Source of the DNA: Cylicocyclus nassatus
Lineage: Eukaryota > Nematoda > Chromadorea > Rhabditida > Strongylidae
Assembly (NCBI GenBank): GCA_958299035.1
Contig: CATQJL010000223.1
Location: 10,343,753-10,407,752 of the forward strand
Reading direction: 5' to 3'
Length of the DNA stretch: 64,000 nt
In this document: positions 1-11,805 of the stretch, piece after piece
How the letters are laid out: each line of letters starts with the position of its first letter
Numbering within the stretch: position 1 is the stretch's first letter
The notes under the pieces: generated by a model
Databases searched by the model: none
The model's input: the letters and a program-made list of their open reading frames with translations, nothing else
Told to the model about the DNA's origin: nothing
Translations under genes and position numbers: made by a program

Positions 1-1
1 C

Positions 2-175
2 GCATACAACTGGCTCTTCGACTACGAAGTAGTGTGCGTTCGGCGCATGCCCGCAGAAGGTATTGAAGATGCCTTGAAGAATCCTTTGTCCTTTTATCTG
101 TCGTTTTGTAAAAGACTTTTGACGGGTGCTACTTCACCACAAGCAGAAACAAAGGAAGCAAAACATTTAGTGTAA
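2..175 (+). CDS. Last exon of an unidentified protein gene, cut by the window edge
   Basis: An open frame starting GCA at base 2 runs 57 codons to a TAA at 173-175. It begins with residues AYNWLFDYEVVCVRRMP and ends KEAKHLV. The mix of charged and hydrophobic residues and the lack of repeats look like real coding sequence, and the frame is open back to the window edge. I do not recognise the family. It is probably the 3' end of a gene whose upstream exons lie outside the window. An upstream intron boundary may lie within the first few bases and cannot be judged. The strand would be convergent with the small minus-strand ORF that ends 18 bases further on. Confidence 0.45.
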   Translation, partial: AYNWLFDYEVVCVRRMPAEGIEDALKNPLSFYLSFCKRLLTGATSPQAETKEAKHLV

Positions 176-192
176 AATCAACTCTGAAGGAA

Positions 193-396
193 CTACCAGT
201 CGCAATTGTGTTTGCTTTCGCTAACCCACTTCTGGAGTGCACAACAGCCGTTGTCTATTCCAAATTTGAGGGACTGAACAAACAAAGAAGAATTAACGAT
301 CTTTTCATTTTGGATTCTAGTCCGCTTGCCTTCGCTATCTACGAGTTGAAATTGGGCTAACAATAAGATGCAAGATTTTACCAGCTTGAACATCAT
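193..396 (-). CDS. Candidate small secreted protein (67 aa)
   Basis: A minus-strand ORF starts at ATG 396-394 (a second ATG follows at once) and ends at TAG 195-193. The first 20 or so residues, MMFKLVKSCILLLAQFQLVD, look like a signal peptide: basic start, hydrophobic core, then a polar stretch. The remaining 45 residues are polar and contain a Cys-Cys pair and one more Cys near the C-terminus. It lies tail to tail with the partial exon at 2-175. I do not know the family. A chance ORF of this length is possible in this base composition, so this is a weak call based on the signal-peptide-like start. Confidence 0.3.
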   Translation of the reverse strand: MMFKLVKSCILLLAQFQLVDSEGKRTRIQNEKIVNSSLFVQSLKFGIDNGCCALQKWVSESKHNCDW

Positions 397-1083
397 ACGA
401 GTGAAACTATTTCGACGAAAAGTACTTGGGAGTTATAATAGAGGCACCACAGAAAACAATTGTTGCGGAAGGTCACGATTTTGAATTGAATTGTTGTATG
501 ACTATCACAGTCTGCCATAGATTCCGATGCTCAAAGCGATTGAAATCTGAAATTATTCTGAATTCACACTTGAACAGTCATGGATAGTTTCAAGCAATGT
601 TACGCTAAAGTTATAAATACGAGAAGAAGCGCTAAGGTAGCCAAATGATGGTGTTGTGAAACGAATTGGACTACTGCATGTTCACTTCTATAGATGCAAA
701 ATGAAAACTAGATTCGCCTTTGATTGCAGTGAATAGAATTTACAATCATTCCATCTTTTCGCTGCACTAAGTTGAGAGTGGGTGAAACATTGTTGGAGGT
801 TGCAAATTCATTGTTAAAGCTGGACTCTTCATTATAACCGTGCTAATGTGCGACCTAAACGAAGTGCACCTACTGCTGACGTTGTGCTTGTCGGCATTTA
901 AATTCACTAGTACTAGCAATAAGTATGTGGAAACATGTGGCATCAGTACCTGCTTTTTGCTGTATGTCGTTTTTATAATGGTGTTCAAACTCCAAGTTAT
1001 CTTTATATACATTCCTTTAGCTTCTACCTGCTCTGAACCTCTCTTCTAAAGAACCAACCAACACGGATAAAGATCACTGTGGC
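397..1083. other. Intergenic spacer
   Basis: I see no convincing exon, RNA gene or repeat here. The short open frames are rich in hydrophobic residues and lack any clear splice context. Confidence 0.4.
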
Positions 1084-1287
1084 ATGAAAAATCTCAGTGT
1101 TACTGCACCCTCACAGTATGACTTGGACATTTGCAAGCATAACAAATCTGGAGAATTCCAAAAAACCCTTGCAGCTGTCAATATTTGTAACGAAGTGCAA
1201 GATGACGACAAGGTTAGTAGCACTCTCGAAGCCATCACTGCTCAAGCTTTTGCTAAAATGATGATTATGATAGAAAAGGACCTGTAG
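1084..1287 (+). CDS. Candidate ORF of unknown function (67 aa)
   Basis: An ATG at 1084 opens a 67-codon frame ending TAG at 1285-1287. The product is polar with a helical, acidic C-terminal half (motif NEVQDDDKVSSTLEAITAQ). The codon pattern is compatible with coding. No splice partner or homology is obvious, and there is no recognisable domain. An AATAAA-like motif at about 1557-1562 lies 270 bases downstream and could serve as a 3' end signal. It may be an exon of a larger gene or a chance ORF. Confidence 0.22.
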   Translation: MKNLSVTAPSQYDLDICKHNKSGEFQKTLAAVNICNEVQDDDKVSSTLEAITAQAFAKMMIMIEKDL

Positions 1288-3383
1288 ATACGGTTTTGCT
1301 GAAATCAATGAATGTTACCATCTTTGGCTTGAAGAAGAACTCGCAGGTGTTAGTGGATTTGGGGTACTGTGTTATTTGTTGATTCAACGGCTGTTAAGGA
1401 CAAATTGTAATTGTCCATACTCTTTGAGAAAGCTATTATTTTTGTTAAAAAGCATGTTTTAGGCTAACATAAACTCATTGTTAAAAGTTTGTCTTTTTCT
1501 AAGAAATACGACGTCTTGGTAGAAGTAGTGGTATTCAATTACCTTCGAGAATATATAAATAAACTTCGATTGCGCGGTCCTGCAGTATCGTTCGCCAACT
1601 CTTTTCTTTTCTCGGCTTATCTACAGTAAGTGCATTTTATTATTTCAACCTTTTTGAAATGCATGACTAGTGTCATTTAGTAAGAATATGAAAATTGGAG
1701 AAGCTGTCGAACAACTGAGAAAAGACCATCACAGGCACAAAAATATAACAGAGGCAAGATTCATTGTTGCTTTGGCTTCCGTTCATTTTAGTCCAAAGGA
1801 AAAGCAACTACGTTCATAATTCACAAATTAAAACGTTTCAAATCACAAGATTAGTGGGCGTCAAGCAAGAGTACCATTTTCGTTGTTTCAAGAGAATCGT
1901 AGGGTCCTAGAAATTTGAAAGGATGCTGTAATGAAAGTTTTGCGGCACGTATCAGTTTGACAAATTCTACATGCTTTTTTTGCTCTACGTTTTGTAGCAA
2001 TTATTTGCGGATTTATATTGAAAAAATTTCCCATGACTGTTGTGGTATGTGCTGGCATTTCACAAAATTCCTTTATAACTTGCTTGCAGTGACGGTCTGA
2101 GAAATTACGTACGAGGGGGGAGAAGAGAAGGCGCGACAGATTTCTCCTCGAATGATGGAGTGTAAAAAGTTTGCTTCAAAAATTTCAAAAATTGGTTCAA
2201 GTGTCATAAGTAAAACAAGAACAATAAACAACACATTTTTGCACTAGTCATGTAAGTAACTAAATTTTGCGACCCTTTGTCCTCATACTATGGAATAAAT
2301 TACCGATGATGCATGATTCTAATTTATCATAAACACGCAGAGAAACTCGTTGAAAGTGTAAAAGGTTATGCTTTCTGGGGAGACGGCCCTTCTGAACCGC
2401 TAGCATTAGCAGCCTAATTACTGAGCGCCTCTGATTGGTCGGCGCTGCCGCGGCGCTTGGGCAGACGAGAGCTATGCTGCCGTTAGACACGTCTGAATTG
2501 GACTGCAAAGGCATTTTCATGATAAATAGAATTGAACAAGATGAGTTTCCCATAAAACTCAAAAATGTTATACGTGGGTGGCTTAGGTTAATTCTTCAGC
2601 TTACGCGTGCAGACTTCATGGTGTTTTGAGAGGTGTATAGGGCGAAGAAATCACGAAAGGCCAATAAAAAACATGCAACTTTTCTAATTTTTTGTCTCCG
2701 TAATTCAAACATCGTCACTATCATTAATCGTGTGCCTCGCTTGCTTTGAGATGCTCAGAAATATTTGAAAACTCTGATAGATTATATGAAAGGCGGAGTA
2801 ATTAGCGCCGCCCGGCGTAATTAGCGCTAGGACGAAGCGGTTCAGAAGGGCATACACCCTGCTTTCTGCCTTTAACACTATACGCCTCAGCTGCATAGTA
2901 CCCCCATCAATGGAAAAACGTCCAAGGCATATCTCATCACATCAAAATTCGTCAGGAAAGAAGTTTGGCCTATGAGACTCGTCCTTGCTCCCTGCAGGCT
3001 TACTCCGTAATTTTTGGTATTTGTGCTCGTTTAGCCATTTCTCCATTATCCATATCATGCAGAATCCGTAACATGCTTGCACGTGAATATAGATACACAT
3101 CCAAAGTAACTTTTGTGGCATAAGTTGTTTCACTGCAAACGACAATAAGTGCAGCGTTTTCCTTACAGCTTGCAGATTTTGTCATTATGAACAGATAATT
3201 TCAAAGCAAGCGTGGACGTTTTCTAGGCTTTGAAGGCATCTGATGGATTTGGATGCACCATGTATCCTTACAACGAAATTGTGTATCTTGTCGTATGCAT
3301 GACCGCTAAACTTACATGCACTCAAAATAATACAGGAGTCGCCTATTGGAAATATGTAAGTAAAAAGTGAAACTATTCTCTAA
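1288..3383. other. Intergenic spacer, no supported gene
   Basis: A+T-rich spacer. An AATAAA motif at about 2660 follows a short open frame (2435-2629), but neither this frame nor the overlapping minus-strand one (2260-2562) has clear coding character. No repeat family seen elsewhere in the window is recognised here. Confidence 0.4.
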
Positions 3384-3478
3384 AGCTGGGTTTACACTGA
3401 TGCGTAAGTTCCGAAACAATTCCAGCACAGCGCATAGTTCTAGCGCTGTGCTGGAACTGTTCCGGAAAAAACCCAGCC
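3384..3478. repeat. Hairpin MITE, about 95 bp
   Basis: The two halves are inverted copies. The left begins GCTGGGTTT and contains CCAGCACAGCGC; the right contains GCGCTGTGCTGG and ends AACCCAGC. The terminal arms are about 15 bp and the inner arms about 14 bp with a short loop. Confidence 0.7.
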
Positions 3479-5033
3479 TAAGGAAGAAGTAGCAAGCGTT
3501 CTCTTTATTCGGGCAGCATTTTCAATACATCACAAAAAACGAAGGTCATTTTAGGAGGTCCCGGCTCTTGGAGTATAATTCCGAGCCCTTCGTAGCAGAA
3601 CTGGCGTCTAAAAAATTGAGGGCGGAGCAGCTTCATTTATAAATAGAACATTCAATATGGAACGTTTTTTTGTATTGTATTTCTTGTATTTTTTGTCAGC
3701 CAAATCCTGGCAGAATTTACGCTTCATAAATTGATTTGAGATTAAGGGATAGCAGTTTGAATTACAGAGCTTTATAGCAGAACACCGGCTTCTGAAAGCA
3801 TTGTGATCTACTGTTTAACACAGCCTGAACATATCTTGGGGTCATCATGCAAGTGATTGAACACACTACAAATATAATGTCGTTTCTTGTGAAAATAAGC
3901 GGTTTATGCAAACAACCTTCTTGTGTTTATTTTTAAAAATTTTTGCTCAAATCAGGGATCATTCACAGTTTGGCGTTAAACGATATGTTCGAGCTGAAAT
4001 GGTATTCACATTTTGAAAACGTACGGCAGTAATTTGTCAGCAGCATTGCGAGACCTGCTCATTTCGATGGCACGCAACCGTGTCAGCTTGTACAGAAAGT
4101 TCTGTCGCACCTTTTTACAAACCGTAACTTCTGCTTTCGAAACGCATTTGCTTGGAGTTAATTTTGTCAGAGGAGAAGATGATGTTAAGTTTTTTGTAGG
4201 GTACTGCTCGCAAATATTTCCCGTTTTTGAAATTTATTCCTGATTAGCATAACTTTTTGCAGAAGTACTCTTTGCGACTTACGTAATTGTATTACACTCA
4301 ACATTCCTTTAGCAGTACTAACGTATTCAAAACTCTTGCATCGGCAACAAGATTGGTTTCTAGCTGAAAACTGCCAAACACCTTTCTTGAGCCCCTATTT
4401 TGAGAAACACATCATTCGATCGGTTCGTTCCCTACAAGTTCCTCGACTGGCCGGTCATTTTGGCCGCCTATTCCACTTGAACGTTGAACCCGAACCAGGA
4501 AGCCCGAACAGCAGGAATAAAAATGTTAAACCGCAACAACTGTATTCACATCGGAACGATCAACGTGAGGCGCCTGTTTAACGAAGCCAGACTTTTAGAA
4601 CTGCGTGAAGCCTTGAAGAAATCACGATCCGATTTACCGGCCACAACGGAATTACATTGAAGAGGACAGGGCTATATAGATCTGCTATTTTTGAAGTATC
4701 GATTTTATTATGCTGGAGCCAAAGACGCGCAAACACTTCCCAGCATTGGTTCTCTCGTGAGTCATGACCGAGTCGTAAAACGCATATCAGCCGCATCAAA
4801 TGGACCAAGTGGATCAAGCGGTTCAAGTATAGCCAAGGCCCGGCTTTTGGGTTTTTTGGGTGGGTTCCCAGGGTTTCTGAAGGCGAAGTCCCCCTGACCT
4901 TCGGAAATTTTCCGAAGTCCCCTTTGAGCCTTAAAGGAGACTCGACTAAAGAGAGGATGAAAACAAAAAAAAAGGTCACTAATTTGAAAGGAAAAACGTT
5001 AAGGGTGGAAATTCGAAGTATAGCTGATTACTA
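3479..5033. other. Intergenic spacer
   Basis: No gene is supported. Near 4880-4925 the sequence carries GAAGTCCCC motifs (reverse complement of GGGGACTTC). These resemble the subterminal motif of the hAT-like elements at 46658-49297 and 55899-56178, so a decayed relative may lie at about 4835-4935, but clear terminal repeats were not found. Confidence 0.35.
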
Positions 5034-5245
5034 CGGTCTGCCCCAATCCCAAATAGGCCAAAATTGGCATGGCGGGAGTCCGCGTCGCTAGACTTTCGCG
5101 GTCACGCTCACGGTCTGCTTCTCTGCTCTCTCTGCAATCCTTTTGCTCTCTCCGACAGCGCGCATATGCAGCGCAGACCGCTAGCGCCGCGAGCGCGCAA
5201 AGTTACGCCGACGATTCGGCCTGATCCCGATTGGAGCAGATTGTA
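5034..5245. repeat. MITE, CGGTCTGCCCCAATC family, copy 1
   Basis: The left end CGGTCTGCCCCAATCCC is mirrored on the right by CCCGATTGGAGCAGATTG. The G+C-rich interior contains CTCTCTGCAATCC and CAGCGCAGACCGCTAGC. The same layout in reverse order is found at 10688-10899, so two copies of the family are seen in this window. Confidence 0.65.
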
Positions 5246-5720
5246 CGCATGCACAAGAGTCTGGCACTATGAAGCGCGATATCTAAAAAAGCGATTAATG
5301 AAGAAAACAAGGCAAAAACAAAGGAAAGGTAAAGATATGAAAATGTTTTCATGCTCGTGGACAGATTCTTGACTAAAGGATCCGTCCGTGAAAAAAAATC
5401 CAAAACTTATGAAAGTTACAAAAATATAAGCTCCAAACGATCTCAGGTCGTTTGGTGACCGTCTGGAAACGGACCACCGTCTGGAAAGGGACTAGTTTTG
5501 GAAAAGGCATTACCTTCGCATATGTTTTCAAAAATTTTTGCATAATTCTTCCGCAAATAACATTCTATGCCTGTAATCGAAATCTAGTGGATGCCTGTCT
5601 CTATGCTGTAAACCAGCAATTTGTTCAATTTGACTGTGCTTAAATCGCGCGCGCTTTTCGATAGACACGATGGAGCACGTCAACCTTGTAAAACCCGTTT
5701 AGAGGACTATAGGTCAGGAG
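5246..5720. other. Spacer between two transposons
   Basis: No gene or repeat was recognised apart from a short locally repeated phrase near 5450-5490 (GACCGTCTGGAAACGGACC followed by a similar phrase). Confidence 0.4.
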
Positions 5721-7320
5721 CAGGATCAAGCGTGTTGATGAGATCCTAGACCATCTTCTACGATCCCCACCCCTTGAAGGTACCCATCCGTACCCCCCCC
5801 CTCCTCCCCCCCCCGTTCCCCCCCCCCTCCTCCCCCCCCCCCCCCCGTTCCCCCCCCCCCCCTCCACTTTCTTTTGCGGTAATTTGCATAAACGAATGTC
5901 AATCTCAAAAAATGCCTGCCATTGGACCTCAATCAAAGTTTCAAATCAGAAATAGATAACTGCTTACAAATTCGGAAATAATGCAAATAATGCTTCGCCA
6001 TTCAAAAACCAACTCACAAATAATTCTGCGTAGATTGGGTAAGTAGTAAAATTCCACGAAGATTCGGCTATGCTTATTGTGGTTGGGAAAATATGAATGG
6101 AAAGGACATTATCTGACAAAGCAGGATATCGATTCCGGTCTGAATGATAATTAAGCTTTACTTTAAGATTTACAAATTATTGACGGTCACCGTTGGTAAA
6201 GATATGGGATTTTGTCGAGTGTATGAGACTTCAGTGGGGCTTCGAAAGCAGAATTTCTCATTCAAGGGGTACGTGCAACATCTCTGGCACGCATATACCT
6301 TCAATAAAGTTTGGGTTTCAAGTTTTTTTTTAATTTTCAAGCATATTTTGGCCAGCAAATTCGGTCCCCGTACGCGACACCATTTTTTTGAAGGAAGAAA
6401 AAACAACACTTCCTACCTTCTTCACAGATTCTCCAGAACGATGTCAAAAACGTGCATGAGAACGGTAGGAAATTCGTAACTAAAGGCAGGGGAAAACTGA
6501 GAGGCTGCAGAACACTCTTTGTAGTATAGTGCCCATACTATCCATGGAAAAAGTTTCAGCCATTGAAGAGCAGTAAGCTCGAAAAAATCTAGATGCGACT
6601 CTCGCAAATTTAGATGCGATCCTAGAAAGCAAAAACTGGAATTTTTGAGCTTGAAATTTTGTATCTCACCGGAGGAGTTATGAAACAGCCTGAAATTCTT
6701 ATGATAAAAAGTAGCGGGATGACTTCGTATTACAGCAAGTTTGCTGCTAATAAGCTTCAATAGCTCCGGAGAAATTTAGATGAGGCGCAGATACGAGCCC
6801 CCTTTCTCATTTTTTGCTACCATACATAAAATCATAAGAAAATCCACAGTTGACAAAATAACACCAAATTTTGCAATGATATAGCAGAGCATTTTTAAAT
6901 TACAGATAAATCATATGGGCGCGCTGAAAAACATTACAAAAAGATTTAGAAATTTATGATGGTCACAGCTGGTAAAGATATTCGCTTTTGTTGAATGGCT
7001 GAGAATTCAGGAAGGCTTCAGAAGCAAGATTTCTGGGCAATTGGTATATTTAGCATTTTTATCAAGTCATACATCCTTCAAAAGTGTTTTGAGCTCTTGT
7101 AATGTTTTTTTTGAGAATTTTTACAGATTTTTTATCTTTTTTATTCTGATTTCCACTTTTTCATAGATTTATTGTAAAAACATAACTAATTGTCTGCTTT
7201 TTAATTCCCTTTTAAGCATAGGGTATTTTAGTCTGACTACCTCCTCTTACGACCCTCCCCCCTTAGGTACCCTCTTTACGACCTCCCGTTGCAACAGTCG
7301 CGTCACAAGCTTGACCCTAT
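5721..7320. mobile_element. TIR element, CAGGGTCAAGCGTG family, uninterrupted copy
   Basis: The left end reads CAGGATCAAGCGTGTTGATG and the right end reads as its inverted partner, CACAAGCTTGACCCTAT. C-rich or G-rich tracts lie inside both ends (5793-5862; 7250-7285). The body matches the much larger locus 51888-55272 along most of its length, for example the shared phrases GCAAAAACTGG and GTTATGAAACAGCCT. That second copy is broken by two younger insertions. No transposase frame is recognisable, so this is a non-autonomous element of about 1.6 kb. Confidence 0.75.
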
Positions 7321-7548
7321 TCAGGAGTCACACCGCGCGCTGCGGACGCTCGCCGCGCTCAAATTTTTTATCCCGAAAAATCTCCGGTGCTAAAGTGGCA
7401 CGGCACCAGGGTAGGGGGGGGGGTGGCAGATAGACTCGAGGCCATAAGTAACATTGCGCCAGAAGTGCTGCCAGGAGCTGACTCTACTTGACGTTGCATT
7501 GCGGCACCACGTCGCGACAGATCGTGACTCCTGACTGTATCCCTTCAA

Positions 7549-8588
7549 AGCTTGGGCGCTATTCCACACAATACAACCCAAAAATTGAAAGTCACGGATT
7601 TCGCTGAAAACTCGCCTAGGGGGGTTATTCGACCTGATGAAAATGATATCATTTTGCATTGTGGGGCCTTTTTCGAGGGGGTTACGGTAGACATACTGTA
7701 TGAGGCCAAAATCTTAGAATTCGCTAAAACTTTGCGTAGGGGGGTATTCGACATGCTGATCACGAATATCATATTCTCCCGCACGAAAACGTCTCCCAGT
7801 GTGGTTACGGTACGGTAGGGGGTCAAAATCTAGATTTGGCTGGAATTTGATCTGGAGGGGTTATTTGGCACGCTAAACGTGGATATCATATTGACTATGT
7901 ACGGTGATCCATCTCCTCGAGTTACGGGGGGTATACAACAGATGGCGAAAATTCTCAACTTGCTCAAAATGTTGCCTAGAGGGGTTTTCAAGCATGTTGA
8001 TAACGAATACCAAGCTTGCTCGCTACAACAACGCTTTATTGTAAAGTTAGCAGCGCCTAGGTAAGCATCTTTCAGACCGATTGAGGTCCCAAAAATCCAC
8101 AAGAAGGCTTTAAGAAATGAGCTCTTCGTAATGAGGACATTACACCCCCGCACAAAGTTTCAGTAGATCTACAGCTTTAGCCCCTTACTATACCTACCGT
8201 AACCATACAAGGAAAGGTTTCCCTGCGGAAAAAGTGTGGTATTTGTAATCAGCATATCGAAAAATCCCGCTCCGCAAAGCTCTAGAGAATTTTGAGATCC
8301 CTGCCCCATACCACAATCCTACCGTACCCCACTATAAAGCGTTTTCGTGGGGAATGAATCTGGTATTCGTGGTCAGCATGTCGCATGCATTCTACGCAAA
8401 CTTTTAGCGAATTCTAAGATTTTGACCCCATACCGTATGCCTACCGTAACCCCCTCGAAAAAGTCCCCATCATGCAAAATAAATATCATCTTCGTGATCA
8501 GCAGCAGGTCGAATAACCCCCCTGAAATTTCAGCGAAATCCGTGATTTTCAATTTTTGGGTTGTATTATATGGAATAGTACCTAAGCT
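7549..8588. mobile_element. Foldback element with arms of about 460 bp
   Basis: Starting at GCTTGGGCGCTATTCCA, the left arm is found inverted on the right, which ends TGGAATAGTACCTAAGC. The arms contain several degenerate units with phrases such as GTTATTCGACCTG, TTACGGTA and GCTGATCACGAATATC. Related units recur at 9100-9540, 21050-21440, 28780-28980 and 58310-58400. Open frames in this interval are by-products of the inverted structure. Confidence 0.75.
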
Positions 8589-8988
8589 TATGCTTGACAG
8601 AGTGGTCGCTTTTGGCGCTACAGGAAGTGAGCTGAATTTCCTTGCTCACTGTATGTGCAATTTTCGTTCACACTCTTCGCTAGCAATGCATGTACACGGT
8701 TTTTTCCGGGCTCCACCCCGGCCACGCAAAACGATATCCGCTTTGCTTTTTGTCCCAATAACGAAGTCCAACCTGCATCCATTCGATCTGCGCCGGGCTG
8801 TGAAGGCAGTGGATCTGCAAAACTTGATAACTGAAGATTTTGAGGCGGTAAATTGCTTATCACCCAAGTATGAAAACTGTGCAACTCGATCGCACACCAT
8901 GCCTCCGTACCGAAAAAATTATTCTTATTTCACGCACAAGCCAACCTTACACGCGCTCGGGTTGAGAATTGCCGAGCACTGCCTTTAA

Positions 8989-9716
8989 GGGCCGAGCATA
9001 CTTCACGAGACTTCAGTCGCGACGCGAGCTGGCAATATTCCAACTGTCCATAACTCACTATAAGCACATTTAGTACTATTCTACACTAGTTGACCCAAAA
9101 ATGAAAGTTGCGGATTTCGCTGAAACTTCGTATAATGGGGTTATTTTGCATGCTGATTACGGATATCACAATTATTTCGCACGGTAGTGCCATCCGGTTG
9201 AGTTACGGTAGAATTGTAAGGGGCCAAAGGCTTGGATTTGCCCCAAACTTCCTTTGGGGGGGGGGGGCTATTTGGCACGCTAAAGATGAAAATCATCTTC
9301 ATTTCGGTAGCGCCGTTTTCTCGGGTTACGGTGTTACGGTGGATGCAGTAGATGGTTAAAAATCTCGAATTTGCTTAAACTTTGCCTGGAGGGGCTCCTA
9401 AGCACGCTGAATACCATACTCTTTTTGCGTTTTGGAACTACCTCGCCATTACGATGGGTTTAGGGTAGGTGGAGAAAGCGATAGATCTGCTCGAACCTTT
9501 GTACGGGGGTGCTATCTGACGTGTCGACCATGTACATCGCAATCGTCTGCAAGATAAAGCCTTTTCGCAGATTTTTGGGATCTAAATTTGGCTGAAAAGC
9601 GAAAAAGTTGCTCTATCATGCACTATAGCTCGTGGTAACTCTATAATGAAGCGTTGTTGCAGAGAACGAGCATGATATTTGCAATCGTCTGAAATCGCGT
9701 GAAGTATGCCCGGCCC
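8989..9716. mobile_element. TIR element, GGGCCGGGCATACTTCACGC family
   Basis: The left end GGGCCGAGCATACTTCACGA is matched inverted at the right end by CGTGAAGTATGCCCGGCCC. The interior contains the TTACGGTA / CTGATTACGGATATC units also seen in the neighbouring foldback element, so the interior may be a second element inside. A short intact relative is at 37140-37340. Confidence 0.65.
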
Positions 9717-9723
9717 TTTATAA

Positions 9724-10100
9724 AGGCACCGTCCACCCAAAGTGGGGGTTCACGAGATTTAATGGCACTAATGTAGGCCCCTACACTAGGCCAACCCCCA
9801 AATAGCGCCGCAGAAGACTCCTTCCCAAGCGAGAAATCCGCTCCGGAAGGACCTAATCCGGAGCTGGTCACTCCGCCCACCTGGTCACTCTGCCCGTTTT
9901 GCAGGTTTGGCGGGCTGCGGCGTTGATATACGCCGGGCGTATAGCGTGCCGCAGCCCTGCGACTTGCATTGCGCCGTTCTCCAAAATGGGGTTTTTTTGG
10001 TTATTTCGCGGATTCTCGACTACATATTCGGAATCAGGACCTTCAGAAGGCCTGGAAGCGACAAAAACATGGAAATCGAGAATTTGGGTGGACGGTGCCT
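9724..10100. repeat. MITE with TIR AGGCACCGTCCACCCAAA
   Basis: The left end AGGCACCGTCCACCCAAA is inverted exactly at the right end, TTTGGGTGGACGGTGCCT. It nearly abuts the preceding element. The interior has no coding sign. Confidence 0.75.
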
Positions 10101-10280
10101 ATAAGGCTCTGCATGTCGCGAGATTGGGTGAGTTCGCGGCCATTGCTCGCGCATTGAGCTTCTTGGTTTTCTTTCTCTTTGAAATGCTTTTTTGCCATCG
10201 GATACTAGCTTTCAATTAGCTGAGACGATTTTAAAACTACGTCGGTCGTCGGAGGTCGTATAACTAGGGGGAACGGTAGG

Positions 10281-10570
10281 AGGTACCCTCGTTATCAACC
10301 CATGTCTTCCCCCAACATGACGTGGATTAGTGGATTGACGAGGCGCCGCCTCGCTTCGGGGTCGCTCCACGTTGCGTGCGCATCTTCGGCGTGATTTGGC
10401 AACAAGAACAACGTGGAAAAGCCTGCGCCACGTTGTTTCGAGCGCCACGTCGCGCCAAACGATGCGCTCGCAACGTGGCGCGAGCCCGAAGCGAGGCGAT
10501 GCCTTATCAATCCACGTAATCCACATTATGTTGAGGAAAGACATATGGGTTGATATCGAGGGTACGATCG
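10281..10570. repeat. Foldback repeat rich in ACGTGG motifs
   Basis: The left half contains ACCCTCGTTATCAACCCAT, GACGTGGATTAGTGG and CGCCTCGCTTCGGG. The right half contains their inverted partners CCCGAAGCGAGGCG, CCACGTAATCCAC and ATGGGTTGATATCGAGGGT. The arms are about 100 bp around a G+C-rich centre. Confidence 0.65.
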
Positions 10571-10628
10571 GCGCGAAATTTAGCAGAGCGGCCGCCGCGC
10601 GCGGCGTACCTCCTGACGTGCAGCCGTA

Positions 10629-11343
10629 GGGTAGAGGACTATATGTCGCCGAAAAAGGGCGGTCCCTGCGGTCATTTGCGTCAAATACAGTCTGCCCCAA
10701 TCGGGATCAGGCCGAACCGTCGGCTGAATTTGCGCGCTCGCAGCGCTAGGGGTTTGCGCTGCATACGCGCGCTGTCGCAGAGAGCGAAGAGATTGAGAAG
10801 AGGGCAGACTAGCTAGACGCAGAAGTGGCGCGAAACCCTCGCGACGCGCACTTCCGCCAAGCCAATTTTGGCCTGGTTAGGATTGGGCAGACTGTACGCA
10901 CCCTTGTACAGTCGAGTAGATTTTCCGCTTAATATAGTGTGCTTGCACTGTTGGTGGAATGCGATAAAATCTGCGCGTGAAGAAAGAGCAATGCCTGTGA
11001 CGCCTTTCATTTGCGCGCGCAGAATGCCGGCATTATTGGCGTGGCTAATTTATTACGCGCAAATTTCACCGCATTTCACCTACAGTGCAAGCACACTATA
11101 TTAAGCAGAAAATCTAGTCGACTGTATTGTCGACTCCCCAACTTTGGCGAGGCGGAGTCGTGATCTTCACCAAAGATCGATAGATCAGGTATGCCTTAGC
11201 ACAGGGCAACCGCAACGCAAGGCACGCTAGCGCAGCTCCGCCTCGCCAAAGTTATGGAGCCGCTCATACATGCGCGGACATGCGTTCCTGCAGGGAATCC
11301 GCGCGGGACTCTTCCAAATTCGGCGACATATAGTCCCCCACGC
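10629..11343. mobile_element. TIR element GGTAGAGGACTATATGTCGCC with nested repeats
   Basis: The left end GGGTAGAGGACTATATGTCG is inverted at the right end, CGACATATAGTCCCCCACG. Inside lies a copy of the CAGTCTGCCCCAATC MITE (10688-10899), then an inverted pair of about 45 bp (10912-10962 and 11082-11126) sharing TATAGTGTGCTTGCACTGT. Shorter members of this family are at 11489-11622 and 32526-32673. Confidence 0.6.
10688..10899. repeat. MITE, CGGTCTGCCCCAATC family, copy 2
   Basis: It begins CAGTCTGCCCCAATCGGGAT and ends in the inverted form GGATTGGGCAGACTG. The interior motifs match those of the copy at 5034-5245 in the opposite order. It lies inside the larger TIR element. Confidence 0.65.
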
Positions 11344-11488
11344 TGCAGCCGTATTACTAGGTAGTATGAAGCTTTGTGGCATCCTGCCTTAACGGCCGCA
11401 AACACATCGACTTTCGCGATAACGTAGAGTCCTATACTAATGCCTCCACCCAATGATTATTAAAGTTATAAATTCTGTGGTAATTGGT

Positions 11489-11622
11489 GGGTAGAGGCAA
11501 TTGTCGCCGGTAGGCTCCATCGGCGCGTATCTGGCACGAGCTCGTAATTTGCAAAGCTATGGGATTAGTTAAATGCCCCCGTGGGACCTCCTCTTTTGGC
11601 AATATTGTCCTCTACCCGCAGG
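11489..11622. repeat. Short member of the GGTAGAGGACTATATGTCGCC family
   Basis: The left end GGGTAGAGGCAATTGTCGCC pairs with the right end GGCAATATTGTCCTCTACCC. It lies about 180 bases upstream of helicase copy 1. Confidence 0.6.
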
Positions 11623-11805
11623 TAGAAGAAACGAGGTCGCCAAGGAAAATCATAGATGCGGCAGATCAAACATGATCGACTTGTCACGGCGAGTGGCGGG
11701 ACCCGTGCTGTGATTTCTTCTCGATTTCCAACGCATTCCATCCTACGGCCCTAACTCCACTTACACTGCTACTACTAACTTTTGAGTCACTGAGTTTGGT
11801 CACTC

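Noticed and set aside
2260..2562. 100-residue minus-strand frame with basic C-terminus
   Set aside because: Considered as a retroelement reverse-transcriptase tail, but no conserved motif supports it.
5640..5936. Glycine-rich 98-residue frame
   Set aside because: It is a reading of poly-C/poly-G tracts at the left end of a TIR element.
8347..8988. 213-codon open frame, the longest single ORF in the window
   Set aside because: It begins inside the right arm of a foldback transposon and its first half only restates repeat units in one frame. There is no domain and no splice context.
10550..10816. Arginine-rich frames in G+C-rich sequence, near 10.2-10.8 kb
   Set aside because: They are open because of skewed composition in foldback repeats; several overlapping frames on both strands are equally open.
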